Positions 12,337 to 23,900 of a stretch of DNA of 64,000 nt are shown one piece after another. The notes under the pieces were generated by a model, which saw only the letters and a program-made list of their open reading frames with translations, searched no databases and was not told the origin of the DNA. The position numbers and the translations under genes were made by a program. Where the stretch lies: NCBI GenBank assembly GCA_023374045.1, contig CM041777.1, positions 462,115,827-462,179,826 on the forward strand. The letters run 5' to 3'. Position 1 is the first letter of the stretch. The number at the start of each line of letters is the position of its first letter. This DNA comes from Limonium bicolor (Eukaryota; Streptophyta; Magnoliopsida; Caryophyllales; Plumbaginaceae).

Positions 12337-12662
12337 TAGAGGCGAAGACAAGGAGGGGGGCGGGTGGGTGTTCGTCCCCCCAACTCCCTCGAGTACATGC
12401 TAAAATCAGTTTTAGTTTTTTGGGAAAATTCACAAAATGTCACGATTTGAGTTTATAGTTCATGATATACCCCTTTTCGGAAAGTTGTTAACAAAATGCC
12501 ACGATTTGAGTTTGAAATTCACAAAATGTCACTGCGCTAACAGTTATTAGTTTCGTCGTTAAGTCCCCCTGGTAAATGACCAAAATTCCCCTGACGGCAA
12601 AAGGGGTATATCGTGAATTATAAACTCAAATTGTGGCATTTTGTGAATTTTCCCTTTTTTTA

Positions 12663-14309
12663 AAAAAGGGAAAATTCACAATATACCCCTATTTTCTTTC
12701 GTAATTCACAATATACCCCTTTTTTGAAACTGTGTCACAAGATACCCCTGTTTTCTTTACTAATTCACAAAATGCCCCTTTTTACTAACGACCGTCAAAT
12801 ACTCCGTTAACCTCCCCTGGAAATCACTATTTTTCCCCTGACCCGTTTTTTTTTTGAAAATTCGTAGTTTGTTTTGCTATGTTTTTTGAAAATTTTAAAT
12901 TTTATAATATACCCCTATTTAAGTTTTTGTTCACGAAATACCCCTGTTTATGTTTTGAAGTTCACAAGATACCCCTATTTATGTTTTGTAGTTCACGAAA
13001 TACCCTTGTCACCCTGATGACCTGGTAAAGCATCGCCTAGTTTTCTCTTGTTTTTTAAGTACCTTCAGCCTCTTCATAATCCCAGGACCAATGTTGTTTG
13101 CATTCCAGTTCTCTGAGGTTTCTTGTCAATCGAAATGTCTCACCAATAGCTGAGTATGAATCCCTATCATACACAATTAAACACAATTATAATATATGAC
13201 TAGAGACAAAATAGGATAGCATTGATTATTTACATAGTTAGGTAAATACCTTCAAGTAAAGAGTAGATTGGGTTAGTCATGTGGACAAACAATAATGTCA
13301 CATACATTGGGTTTAAAATGGTTATCGCTTGGTCAAACTCAGTAGCGGACCAGTACTTTTGTTTAGGGGGGGCAACAAAATTTTTTGACACTATTGTTCT
13401 TTAAACATTATCTTATTTTGTATTTTTCAAAAATTTATAAGAGCATTTTGCAAATTTTCAAAAGTTTCGGGGGGGGGGGGGGGGGCGGGGGGCCTTTGTG
13501 TCCGCCCCTGGTCAAACTTATGTTGTGCCTAGCACTCTAATGGGATATCGCTCAGATATTTGAATGCACCAAAATCCACCATCTCCCTAATGGGCCACCG
13601 CCCCCCCCCCCCCGAAACTTTTAAGTTCTGGTCCGCTACTGAGTTCGACGAAGAGGTAGCCATTTTAACCCAATGCCTGTGACATTATTGTTTTGAACAC
13701 AGGGACTAAATCAATCTCTCTCTTTACTTGAAGGTATTTACCTAACTGTGTAAATAATCCATGTTATACTAGTTTGTCTCTGGTCTATATTATAATTGTG
13801 TCTAATTGTGTGACAGAGATTCACTCAGCTATTGGTGAGATATTCCGAGAGACAAGAACCCTCAGAGAACTGGAATGCAAACAACATTTGTCCTGGGATT
13901 ATGAAGAGACTGAAGGCACTTGGAAAACAGAGAACACTAGGCGATGCTTTACCAGGTCATTAGGGTGATAAGGGTATTTCGTGAACTACAAAACATAAAC
14001 AGGGTATCTTGTGAACTTCAAAACATAAACAGGGGTATTTCGTGAACAACAAACTTAAATAGGGATATATTATAAAATTTAAAATTTCCAAAAAAATAGC
14101 CAAACAAACTGCGATTTAAAAAAAAAACAGGTTAAGGGCAAAATAGTCATTTTCCAGGGGAGGTTAACGGAGTATTGACGCCGTTTTTAAAAAGGGGAAT
14201 TTGTGAATTAGCAAAGAAAACAGGGGTATCTTGTGACACAGTTTCAAAAAAGGGGTATATAGTGAATTACGAAAGAAACAGGGTATATTGTGAATTTTCC
14301 AAAAAAAAA
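12663..14309. repeat. 1.65-kb palindrome inside the Mutator-like element
   Basis: Left arm 12663 to about 13380 pairs with right arm about 13610-14309; the unpaired centre is about 13511-13595. The arms include TIR-like AATTCACAATATACCCC repeats at their ends and a more gene-like inner stretch (13013-13170 and 13800-13975). The inner stretch shares AGAACTGGAATGCAAACAAC, and its coding-like frame ends GATGCTTTACCAGGTCAT. Arms differ by small indels. A transcript would fold into a long hairpin. Confidence 0.75.
13340..13510. mobile_element. hAT MITE, 171 bp
   Basis: Flanked by a perfect 8-bp duplication GTCAAACT (13332-13339 and 13511-13518). The ends CAGTAGCGGAC and CAGGGGCGGAC (reverse complement of the right end) match at 9 of 11 positions. 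It contains a 17-G run (13469-13485) and then GGGGGG. A deleted counterpart sits in the opposite palindrome arm at about 13597-13645: a C-run, then TCTGGTCCGCTACTGAGTTCGA. Confidence 0.75.
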
Positions 14310-15371
14310 TTGAATTGCGCTGAGTTGACTGTGAAAAAATTTATGCGTTCACAAATACCCTTTTTTGTTTTATAGTTAACAATATGCCACTATATTGGTT
14401 TTTATGTTTATAATATGCCACTATTTGAGTTTTGATGTTCACAAAATGCCCCTATTTTTTGCAGTAACGGCTAGTTTGAGCCCAACACCTCTTTTTTGCC
14501 TTTATAAGGACATTTTTGCCATGTAAACAAAGCACCAACATCATCTAAAGCCAGCAGTTAGAGTACGCCCTTACAATCAAAGTTTCTTTGCGGAAGAGGG
14601 TAAGATTTGATGGGGCTCCACATTTGCATTGAATTTTTGAAATTTTTTATTGATTGTAGTTGTAAAAAGGTCATGACTTTAGTATGGTGTTTGTACTTTG
14701 TTTACATGGTAAGAAGGCCCTTATAAAGGCAAAAAAAGGTATTGGGCTCAAACTAGCCGTTACAACAAACAAAAATAGGGGCATTTGTGAACATTGAAAC
14801 TTAAATAGTGGCATATTGTGAACATAAAAACTCATATAATGGCATATTGTGAACTATAAAACAAAAAAAAAGGTATTTTTATGAACTTTAAATTTCAAAA
14901 AATTGCACAGTCGACTCAGCGCAATTCAATTTTTTTTAAAGAAAAATTCACAAAATGTCATGATTTAAGTTTATAATTCATGATATACCCTTTTTGCTGT
15001 CAGGGGTATTTTGGTCATTTACCAGAGGGACTTACAGGTGACACTAACGTTTGTTAGCGGACAGTGGCATTTTGTGAATTTAAAACTAAAATCATTGTAT
15101 TTTGTGAACAACTTTCCAAAAGGGGTATATCGTGAATTATAAAATCAATCGTGTCATTTTGTGAATTTTCCCTAGTTTTTTTGTTATATAGTTTATTTAT
15201 GTTATTTGCTATTTGTTCGCCCCTATAACATTTTGTAAAATATCACTAGATTTCACCAACTTCCATTTGCTATCAATTTTATTTATATTAATATGTAATA
15301 ATTGTTCTAGAATTATATTGTAAAAAAACATTTTAGTCTATAGTAGATAAGAAAACTCTTAATATTTTTAT

Positions 15372-15917
15372 GAGAAAATTGCATCCCCAGCCCATGACGT
15401 TTAGTGAAATTACACACCCTACCCACGAGGTTTCAAAAATTACTTTGCCCACCCATGTGGTTTCCTCTATTTTACATCCGGCAAATTTTCTAATATTTGA
15501 TCAACTTAAAAGATGCTTAAATGTTGTCCAAAATTGATTAAACTTTACATGAACAAAGCTAAAGTGTTATATTTTGGTCTAGCCTAAAATCCAATGTTTT
15601 TATGCTTATATGTGATATGTGGGACCCAATGAATCACGCGACATGTCAACGTGTTTTCATTGGGTCCCACAGGTCATATATGAGCTTTAAAAACTTTAGA
15701 TTTGGCATAGAACAAAAATATAACACCTTAGCATCATCAATGTAAAGTTTTATCAATTTTGTACAACATTTAGACATCTTTTAAGTTGATTAAATATTAG
15801 AAAAGTTGTCAGATGTAAAATAGTGGAAACCACATGGGTGGGCAAAGTAAATTTTGACACCTCGTGGGTAGGGTGTGTAATTTCATTAAACGTCATGGTG
15901 GGGGATGTAATTTTCCC
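15372..15917. mobile_element. 546-bp foldback (MITE-like palindrome)
   Basis: Near-complete inverted repeat centred at about 15640. The left end GAAAATTGCATCCCC mirrors the right end GGGGATGTAATTTTC, and the arms share ATTACACACCCTACCCACGAG and TGTGGGACCCAATGAA. The flanks TATTTTTAT (15363-15371) and TATTTTATT (15918-15926) are similar but not identical, so a 9-bp duplication is possible but unproven. No coding content. Confidence 0.7.
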
Positions 15918-15926
15918 TATTTTATT

Positions 15927-16551
15927 TTAGCAACATAGTCTAAAGTGAACCTAATGATTAAGTGTTTCTAGTTTTTTATTATAGATTTTGCAAATTAAAA
16001 TAATATTAGAATTACTTAAAATTAATTTTTATAAGGAGTTTGTAGAAAAAAAACCTAATAGGTTTGAACTATTGTTCTATGTTATTTACAATACCTTATA
16101 ATTTTGTATACCCGTTTTTAAACGAGAAGTAAAAAAGGTAAAACAAACTTTTTTATATATATATTTCAATTTAAATATGAATTATGTCAAACTATATATC
16201 TAATATAATTTTAAAATATAATTATATATATATTTGAAATGTTATATTTTAAAATTAAATTAATATTAATATATAATTATATTAATATTAATATATTATT
16301 AAAAATTCAGCCCCGCTTAGAAAATTTTTCTACCTTCGCCCCTGATTATATGGAACATAAATTAACATTTATATAAATTAGATAGCATATATAAATAATT
16401 ATTCACATTTTTCAATTTAATATATTATACTTATATAAATTATATAATATTATTCATAACAAAATATTGTATATTAATATTAAATCATAAACAATTTATT
16501 AAATTTATATACATTATATATACTATATTATATTATTTATTTATAAATAAT
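15927..16551. other. AT-rich DNA: hAT remnant and its flank
   Basis: Very AT-rich (many ATAT/TTAATA runs) with no open frame worth naming. It includes the right terminus of the hAT-like element (CTTCGCCCCTG, ending 16344) and its target duplication. It ends at the start of the TkN LTR at 16552. Confidence 0.5.
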
Positions 16552-19500
16552 TGAAATACCCCGAACTTAAATATAGGGATTAAAATTAATCTCATATGTA
16601 TTTAAGGGCCTAATGGTACCCAATTAATATTATTAAGGAAAAATAAATCCAAAAGAAATAAATAAACGCTTAAAAAAAAACGAAAACGCTAAGTAAGCGT
16701 TAAATAACCATAGGAGGTATGAGACCTCGGTTAGCGTATTATATTGATTCTAAAGGTCTAATAAGACCTAAATAATATATGGGAACAACTCCCAAGAAAA
16801 CGGATCCAAATAACGAATTAAAACGCTAATAGAGCTTTAGAGCACGTTTTTCGAGAAAAACCCGAAAACGTGACTTTAAGTGGTCAAGCGAACCCGTAAA
16901 AATAATAAGTCATTAAATAAATATCATTAAGCATTTATGGAAGCTTAATAACCAATAAAAATAATTAAACAAGAAATTCCAGAAAACGGACCCGGTTAGT
17001 GAGCAGTACCTAAACCGGGTAAAATAACGAGTGTTTTCTGTAAAAGACGAAAACGCTCCAGCTGGTGTAACTGTAGGGGGGGCCGGTTTTTATCAGTCAA
17101 ATAACTCCCTCACACACACATGTAACTAGCTAATTAAATAAGAGAGCCAAAAGCAAAAGTAGTAAAGTAAAAGGCTACTTTACCTCCTCTCTCACCTCAC
17201 TCTCTCATTTCCCTCATCTCTCTCCTACCCTCTTCTCCCCCATCGATTTCTCTCTCCCTCTCTCTTCTGGCTGCTGCGATTTGGAGCTCCACAAGAAGCT
17301 CTAATGGCTTCCCTCCTTCAACCTCATGCTCCATCCTCATGTAAGCTCCAAACTCAAAAATAATCACATATTCGAACTCCCCTCATCATCCTCTATCATT
17401 CCCTCTTTTCAAAATTCGAAAAGGATGAATTTCATCTCCATGGGTTTCCCCATTTGAGGAGAAAAGCACACCATTATGGAGCTTGGAGTCTCCTCTTTCC
17501 AACAAGGTAAGAATCTACATGAAAAACTCACGTTTTCCCCCACCTTATTTCATAACCGATTTTTACCCATATGTAATACCTTGTTTTCTCTCCCTCTCTT
17601 TTGAGCAAAATATCAACCTAGCAATGGTGGTGGATTCACCTTCTTGAACCAAGGGCTAAAACCCCTTCTAAAACTCTCCAAAGGTAAACCCTAGAAATTT
17701 CATTCAAACACTTCAATGATTGGCATTAATTTAAGGATTAGTATATTAATTGTAGTTGTTTTGTGTTCATTGGATGATGGGAATGGAGTTTGGCAACTCC
17801 ATTCCCCACATGGCCGATTTGGACAAGAAAGAAAGAAGAGGAGAATTGGGAGAATGAATGAAGGAATTATAAGCTCAAGGTAAGGACTCTTTACTAATGT
17901 TAATTTTTAGTGCATTAGAGTAATGGGAATGGGTAAACCAATCTAAAGAACCCAAATAATGTATTAGTAATGTAATTGGGGAAGTTTGAGTATTTGTGGA
18001 CTAGTATGTGGATTGTAGGCCTTGGAGCCAAGTGTATTGAGTAAGTGCATTGGTAATGTGGATTGAGGAAGTAATGATGCATTGGCATTGTAATTGAGGA
18101 AGTATTGATGTGCTAAAATTTTGTATGTGTGCTGGTAGGACCCTTGTATGGGTGTGGCTAGAATAGGAATGATTTTGGTGAGAATGTGTATGTGTGGCTA
18201 AGTAAGAAAAGTAGATGAACTATGGCAAAATTTTGGTAGGATATGTGCATTTATGGATGACTTGGTGAATGGGAGAACCAAGGTATGTATTGAGGATAGT
18301 AGAGATGTTTAATGACCATGGAGTAGTGATTATAGTATGAGAATGAAAGAATGTAAAATCTGCAACAAGAGTGTTGAATGGTATTGGAGGAACTAGGAGA
18401 ACTTATGTACTTGACCTAGGGAATGAGTGTTGGACTTGAAGAGGTGAGATAATGCATTGTAGGCCTTGGAGATGGCATTAGGAGAGGAAATTATGTATGG
18501 AGGAAGTAGGAACCAAAATCTGTGGCAAAGAGGTATCAAATTGTTTAGAAGAGCTAGGAAAGATTAGTGTACAAGAATTGGTAAAAAGAATGTTGGACTT
18601 GGGTATAGATGGTACAATTGCTTGGGAATGAATTGGCATGGTAAGAGGAGGTATTTGGGATGCTAGGAGTGACATTGGTGGAGGAAGTATTGGATGGTAG
18701 GAGTTTTAAAATCTGTAGCATTAGAGAATGAAAAACTGTTATAGGTGTTGAGAGGAAGTGAGGAAATTGTGTAAATTGGTTGATGATTTAGTAATGAATT
18801 GTGATGGATGAACTTAAGGTGAAAGGTGATTAGAGGATTTAATTAGTGCTTAAACAAACATGTGGAAAATGTAGAAAAGGAGTGTGGGGATTGGTGAGTT
18901 AGAAGTTTCAAAATGAGCAATAAAATAAGTATAAGCTGGCTGGACCGACCTAGGACCGACCCTAGCAGGTCGGTCGACCCGAAAAATTTCAATCTCGGAA
19001 GCTTCTGCATCCGACCGACCCTGACTGGGTCGGTCTAGTAGGAAGTTTTGACGGGAATTGCTTCTGTAACGGACCGACCCTGGCTGGGTCGGTCGGGTTG
19101 GAATTTTCTGTAATTGGAGTCTCTGCAGCCGACCGACCCATGGGTCCGACCCAGGGTGGGTCGGTCGGGTCAAAACTTACAAAAAAAAAAAACTAAAAGA
19201 TTTGATATAGTATATATATATGTATATGTATACCCACCTATACATATGAGCATATATATGTAAGTATACCATTGTTAAACAATGAAAAGTAAGTAAATAA
19301 AATGTGAGTATAGGAATGTAAAGACTTAGTAAGTATGAGTTAGGAAACGTAAGGATAATCGAATTAAATTAATGATAGTTAGATTAATTATTCGATTGTA
19401 TGTAAATCATAGGATTTGATTTGTGAACACCGGAGGAACGTTGGGATACAAGTACAACGGTGAAAGGTATGATTTTCTTCATGCTCTGTATCCTAACCTG

Positions 19501-20897
19501 GTTACCCCAATTTGTGTGCTTATGTGATCACCAATAAGATAAATGCACGAATCGGAATTATAATGCACTTAATTGTGTTTGAACTATTTTGTTCTTGATT
19601 GTACCTTCTTGAACATTTAGTTTGTATAATTCATGAAATGTACGAATGAGAATGAAGGGTATGTGTATGTAATGTGTACTTGTGTATTGTATGGATGTAT
19701 GGAAATGAAGTACTGACTTCTGCTAATTCCTAACAATCTAACTCCTAACATGAGTAATGAGTAAATGGAATGAGTAGAAGTCCGATATAGTTTCGGCCAC
19801 GCGTGAGGATAAGGAAACACAAGAGGTTGGATCCGAATCCTGGCTGTAATCTTTTCCATGGACCAATCCCCTTGAATGGGTAGCATCCTGGATTAGTGGG
19901 CCACCCTAAAGCCCGGTGGTGGGATGTAGTAATCCCTGCCCGGAGGTCATACCGACTTAACAGGAAGTAAAGTATGTAAGAAGTAAGTATCGTATGTGTA
20001 TTGGTCTTGACTGTTGTAAGTCATTGACCTTGAGTAAATGAGTATTGAACACCCGATTAACCCGGGTGTGTAAAGAAGCTAACAAGCCTTCTGTATGAAT
20101 TGGAGAAGTGTATCTCCGTATTGCGTATTGAGTATGTAACGAGTATGTATTGCGTATGTGTATTCTGGAGGATGGTAAGTAAGTATTGGTTGACTTGTAT
20201 TGTCTTCCAAGCATGTATTGTACTGTACGTATGTATGTGTACCTTGTGTAGTATTGTAGTACCGTGAATGAAAGCATGTATGTATGTATGTATGTATGTA
20301 TGAAAGTATGTATGCATGTATGTAATGCAAAATGAATTGCATGTATTCGGCCAAATGGTCGGCGTACCCTCGCTAGTACGCGGGGTATGCGGTTATCATA
20401 TTCAGCGAAAGCTGACCCCCTCGGGGGACAATTTTAGTGTGCAGGTACCCGGAGCGAATACAGTCAAGGTAAGAGACCGGGGGCGCCTCTTGTAATTAGA
20501 AGTATTTAGTTTGTGAGGAATGGGTAGCAGATTGACTTCTAGTGAGTGTGTATGAATTCGGGGAGAAGTACTGTATTGATTTTGGAACCTAGTAAACTCG
20601 GTATGCGTAGTGTATTATCTTGCACAGAATTGTGGAGTATTGTATTGAATGGAGTAATGTATCGAATGGAGTATTGTAGTATCCAGTATGTAATGAGAGT
20701 ATGTATTGTATTAAGTAGCACTCGGATATTCCGGTCCATCAGACCGATGCTGTATGTAGCAGTAGTAGCCTTGTTAGTCACGTGGGTGACTAACGGCATT
20801 GTAACACCCGATGTATGTAAGTATGTATCCGCTGCGTGACTCGGGAAGCACGAGGAGATTGGACGGTAATGATTGGATTAATAGTAGGGGTGTTACA
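16552..20897 (+). repeat. TkN 5' LTR
   Basis: 4346-bp LTR from TGAAATACCCC to GGTGTTACA, with the PBS 5 nt further. Unusually long. Contents: a pyrimidine-rich stretch at about 17180-17270; a CpG-rich GGACCGACC/GGTCGGTC block at 18940-19172; a (ATGT)n microsatellite at about 20276-20310; a CCCCCTCGGGGG hairpin at 20416-20427; and the hairpin GTTAGTCAC-GTGG-GTGACTAAC at 20773-20794. The short ORFs in it are low-complexity reads of these repeats. Confidence 0.85.
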
Positions 20898-20902
20898 AAA
20901 AG

Positions 20903-20914
20903 TGGTATCAGAGC
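20903..20914 (+). other. TkN primer binding site (iMet type)
   Basis: TGGTATCAGAGC, 5 nt after the LTR end; complementary to the 3' end of initiator tRNA-Met as in many plant LTR elements. It lies within a perfect 10-bp hairpin, ATCAGAGCGA-AGTA-TCGCTCTGAT, at 20907-20930. Confidence 0.9.
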
Positions 20915-20930
20915 GAAGTATCGCTCTGAT

Positions 20931-23900
20931 GACTGGAAATACCGAGTTTAGGGAATACCGAGTTAGGAATTAGAAGCTTAGGGCTAAGGGCTGAGTGTTA
21001 GCATTAGAGATATGCTAGATAGGAACTCCCGGTGAGTACCGGATACCTACAATACCAGTCCCGCCCGCCGCAAACCCCATTGTATAACTTGGGAAAGGAC
21101 GCCATAGAGAAGAAAAGCTTTCTCATACTCGGGGAAAACCCGATCTGGCAGTTGTGAAGCAATCACACAGTAAACAAGAACCGACGTATGGTAGATTCCA
21201 AGAAATGGAAGACCCGGAAGTGGATCCTGGTTGAACAACAATAACCGCACTTAATAGCGGTAGTATAAACACTCCAACCACAAGGAGGCTATAACTTGCA
21301 ACAGCATGGGGCGACATGCTTAGCAGTCGCAGAACCTAGCTAAACAACCAGCAACAGGAAAAGAAGCACTAACCGTGCAACGAAATGGAACAGGAGCAGT
21401 AATGAAACCCGAGACACAAGTCTGCGGGACAACAGTAATAGCCAAGCAACACCACCAACGGTGAGCTAGCTGGCTAAGGACATAGTCGGGAGTGACTGAC
21501 TCCAAAACTACAACGCCAAAAGGTTACAAACCTGGCCACATAGCTCAGACAGCTACAAGAATATTCACAAGATATAATCTGATGTAACTACAACCGTAGT
21601 GCCTGAACCAAATCAGGCTCAGTAACCACAACAAACGTGTGGGAACAAGCAACAAGGAACAACACAACCAAGTCAAAGGGGAAGCTCCAAGGATTGGAGA
21701 AGTACCCTGATCAATGACAGCCATGTCAAACTCACCGAGAAGTTACTCAGAAGAGTAATTAACCTAAGTAAATGATCAACAAGATCAAAGGAAGAGTAAG
21801 CAAGACTACCAATTATGAGTGGAAACCATACCGTGACCGGTATCGGCTTGCCCAAAAACCACCAGTACCACGCACTTGCCACAGCAAGTGCAGTAAGGAC
21901 AGAAACACGTAGAGGAACCCTAACACACACCACAAGTACATAGTAATGTACTGTGGCCGTAACAAAACAGCTAAAGGATCACACACCCAAAAAAATGGGA
22001 GAATGGAACCTCGAAAAGGCCTGACTGCCTGACCATTGCACGAGGAACATACCAGTCAGCAAGAAGCTAGACTTGGTTAAACCCCAGAACATGGCTATCC
22101 CATGAAGAACTCCTTTTAACACCGAACTGTTATTTTTCAAAACCAAGATTTCTTTCAAATACCACAACCTTTCTTTTAAAACCTTGGATTTTAAAACCAA
22201 AACAACAGAATTACGGTGAGTATCATAAAATGATACAAGAGGAGTTGACAATAGAATACTTCACCTAGGCGTGTGACGAACACTACGAGTGTACCCAATT
22301 ACGGGATATGGGACAACCGCACTCCGAAGGAGCTTGCGAGCCTGACACATAGTTAGGTAAGTGGTAACGTATCAACATGGTACCCCACGTATGTATACAT
22401 GTAGTGTGCGACACACGGGAAGTAGTCAACTCCATTCTACGGACCCTGAGTGATTTCAATCAGAACAGCTGGACACCTCAGACGATCAAGTATCAAGAAA
22501 CTCAGAGAATCCATCTGAAGATGAGGAATAAGAACTAGGAAGTGCAAAAAGCACAGACTAATAAGTATAGACATTGGATATGTCTCAAATAACCCAAGCA
22601 ACTACCTGAAAGCTGGATGGAATACCCAGCCTAAACACAGTGAGGCGAATGCCTAACGTGAACCTAACAATGCTCAACAAACGAGGCGGAATTCTCAAGA
22701 GCAACCCCAAGATTACCACAAGTATACTCCATCATTGAAGGAATATCAAACCTAGTCCTAAGCACTAGGAGCAAGTGTAAACAGTCTACCCAAGAATAGG
22801 AGATGTTACAACCCAAAAAGGGACAACTCAAGAACGATACCACACAGACGGTACAGTGGACAACATATCATAACCATTAGCCAGATGTAACGGCACAACT
22901 AACAGCACTCAGGAACAATCCTTGAAGGGTGTCTGAGATAACAGCAGTTGAACAAGCGCCATGATAAGAGCACATGAGCTAAGGGAACATTCGGTTAGGA
23001 CACCGAAGGGATTTCACTTAACAGGAAATACCCTAGACTACAAAAGGCACTGATCAGCACCAGATTGCTTGAGAGTCTCCTATGAACGGAAGCGTGATGC
23101 CACGACTTACCATGGAGCCCAATAATATCTCCAACCTATGACGGTATACGTGGAGTGGAAACATGTATAAGCAGCTTGCAAAGAGCATAGCTTGCAGCAA
23201 TACGGCTCAGAAGTCGTAAACCAAATACGTCATATAAACTTAAACGGTTGCAAAACCGGCACCAATTGTTAACAAGACCTACAAGAGATATTGCCTCATA
23301 CAACAAGAAATCAACAACTGGACCATAAATTCAAACCCAACATCCTGAGTGGCTTGGAGTAATGGCCAACTCAATGTCACTGTCACTAGAGCATCAGCCT
23401 GGTATACAGTTGACGGAGTTCTTAATTACCGCCATGCCTTCTGTAGCAATGGTAGCACAGAGGCATAAGAATCATGATAATGCCAACATTGGCCTAGTCC
23501 ACACTTGGACACTACGAGAAACCCAAGGGAAGGTACCCCTCGTTAACCAAAGACCACCGATGTGGTGGAGATGTGAGCCCTTGGTAAAGGCTTCCATCTA
23601 CTATAACAATAAAACCTACGCAATAGATATTGCCAAGGGGTGATGGGATAAGGAAATGAGATTTCCAAACCATTATGACTTAAGGAGTAAAGCATACCCC
23701 ATATGCACCTAAGCATGTGTGAACCATTGTGTAAACACCAACATAGCAAACCTTGTCATTAGACCTATGAGTGGAGACAAACCCTCAACAAGAACTTTCA
23801 TTATCAATGACAGAGTAAACTACACAGCTAGAGCCTAAACCACTGCTCAGCTCAGCACGAAAGGCAATAATTATCAAAGCAATTAATGTGAACACACATT

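Larger units (their letters stand above)
12422..15172. mobile_element. Mutator-like non-autonomous palindromic element
   Basis: Flanked by a perfect 9-bp duplication TAGTTTTTT (12413-12421 and 15173-15181), the Mutator superfamily signature. Its ends are inverted: GGGAAAATTCACAAAATG at left and CATTTTGTGAATTTTCCC at right. The inside is built from serial palindromes: 12422-12655, 12663-14309 (arms about 0.7 kb), 14300-14940, and 14944-15172. All use variants of AATTCACAATATACCCCT. No transposase is visible. Unequal divergence of the arms shows that the palindromes are old. Confidence 0.75.
12337..16344. mobile_element. hAT-like element, outer shell of the DNA-transposon nest
   Basis: Flanked by a perfect 8-bp direct repeat ATTATATG (12329-12336 and 16345-16352). 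The ends are TAGAGGCGAAG and, as reverse complement of the right end, CAGGGGCGAAG: 9 of 11 match and they have the CAGGGGCG-type form of plant hAT termini. 8-bp duplications are the hAT hallmark. The element's own DNA is about 12337-12412 and 15173-16344; it is AT-rich with no transposase frame left. The rest is the inserted Mutator-like element and a foldback. Confidence 0.7.

Noticed and set aside
12655..14318. Separate target duplication for the inner 1.65-kb palindrome
   Set aside because: Flanks are T/A homopolymers on both sides, so no duplication can be claimed.
19957..20354. Tyr/Thr/His-rich minus-strand ORFs
   Set aside because: They come from (ATGT)n and GTATGTAT repeats of the TkN LTR.
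20903..20930. tRNA gene at TGGTATCAGAGC
   Set aside because: It is a primer binding site directly after an LTR; no cloverleaf.
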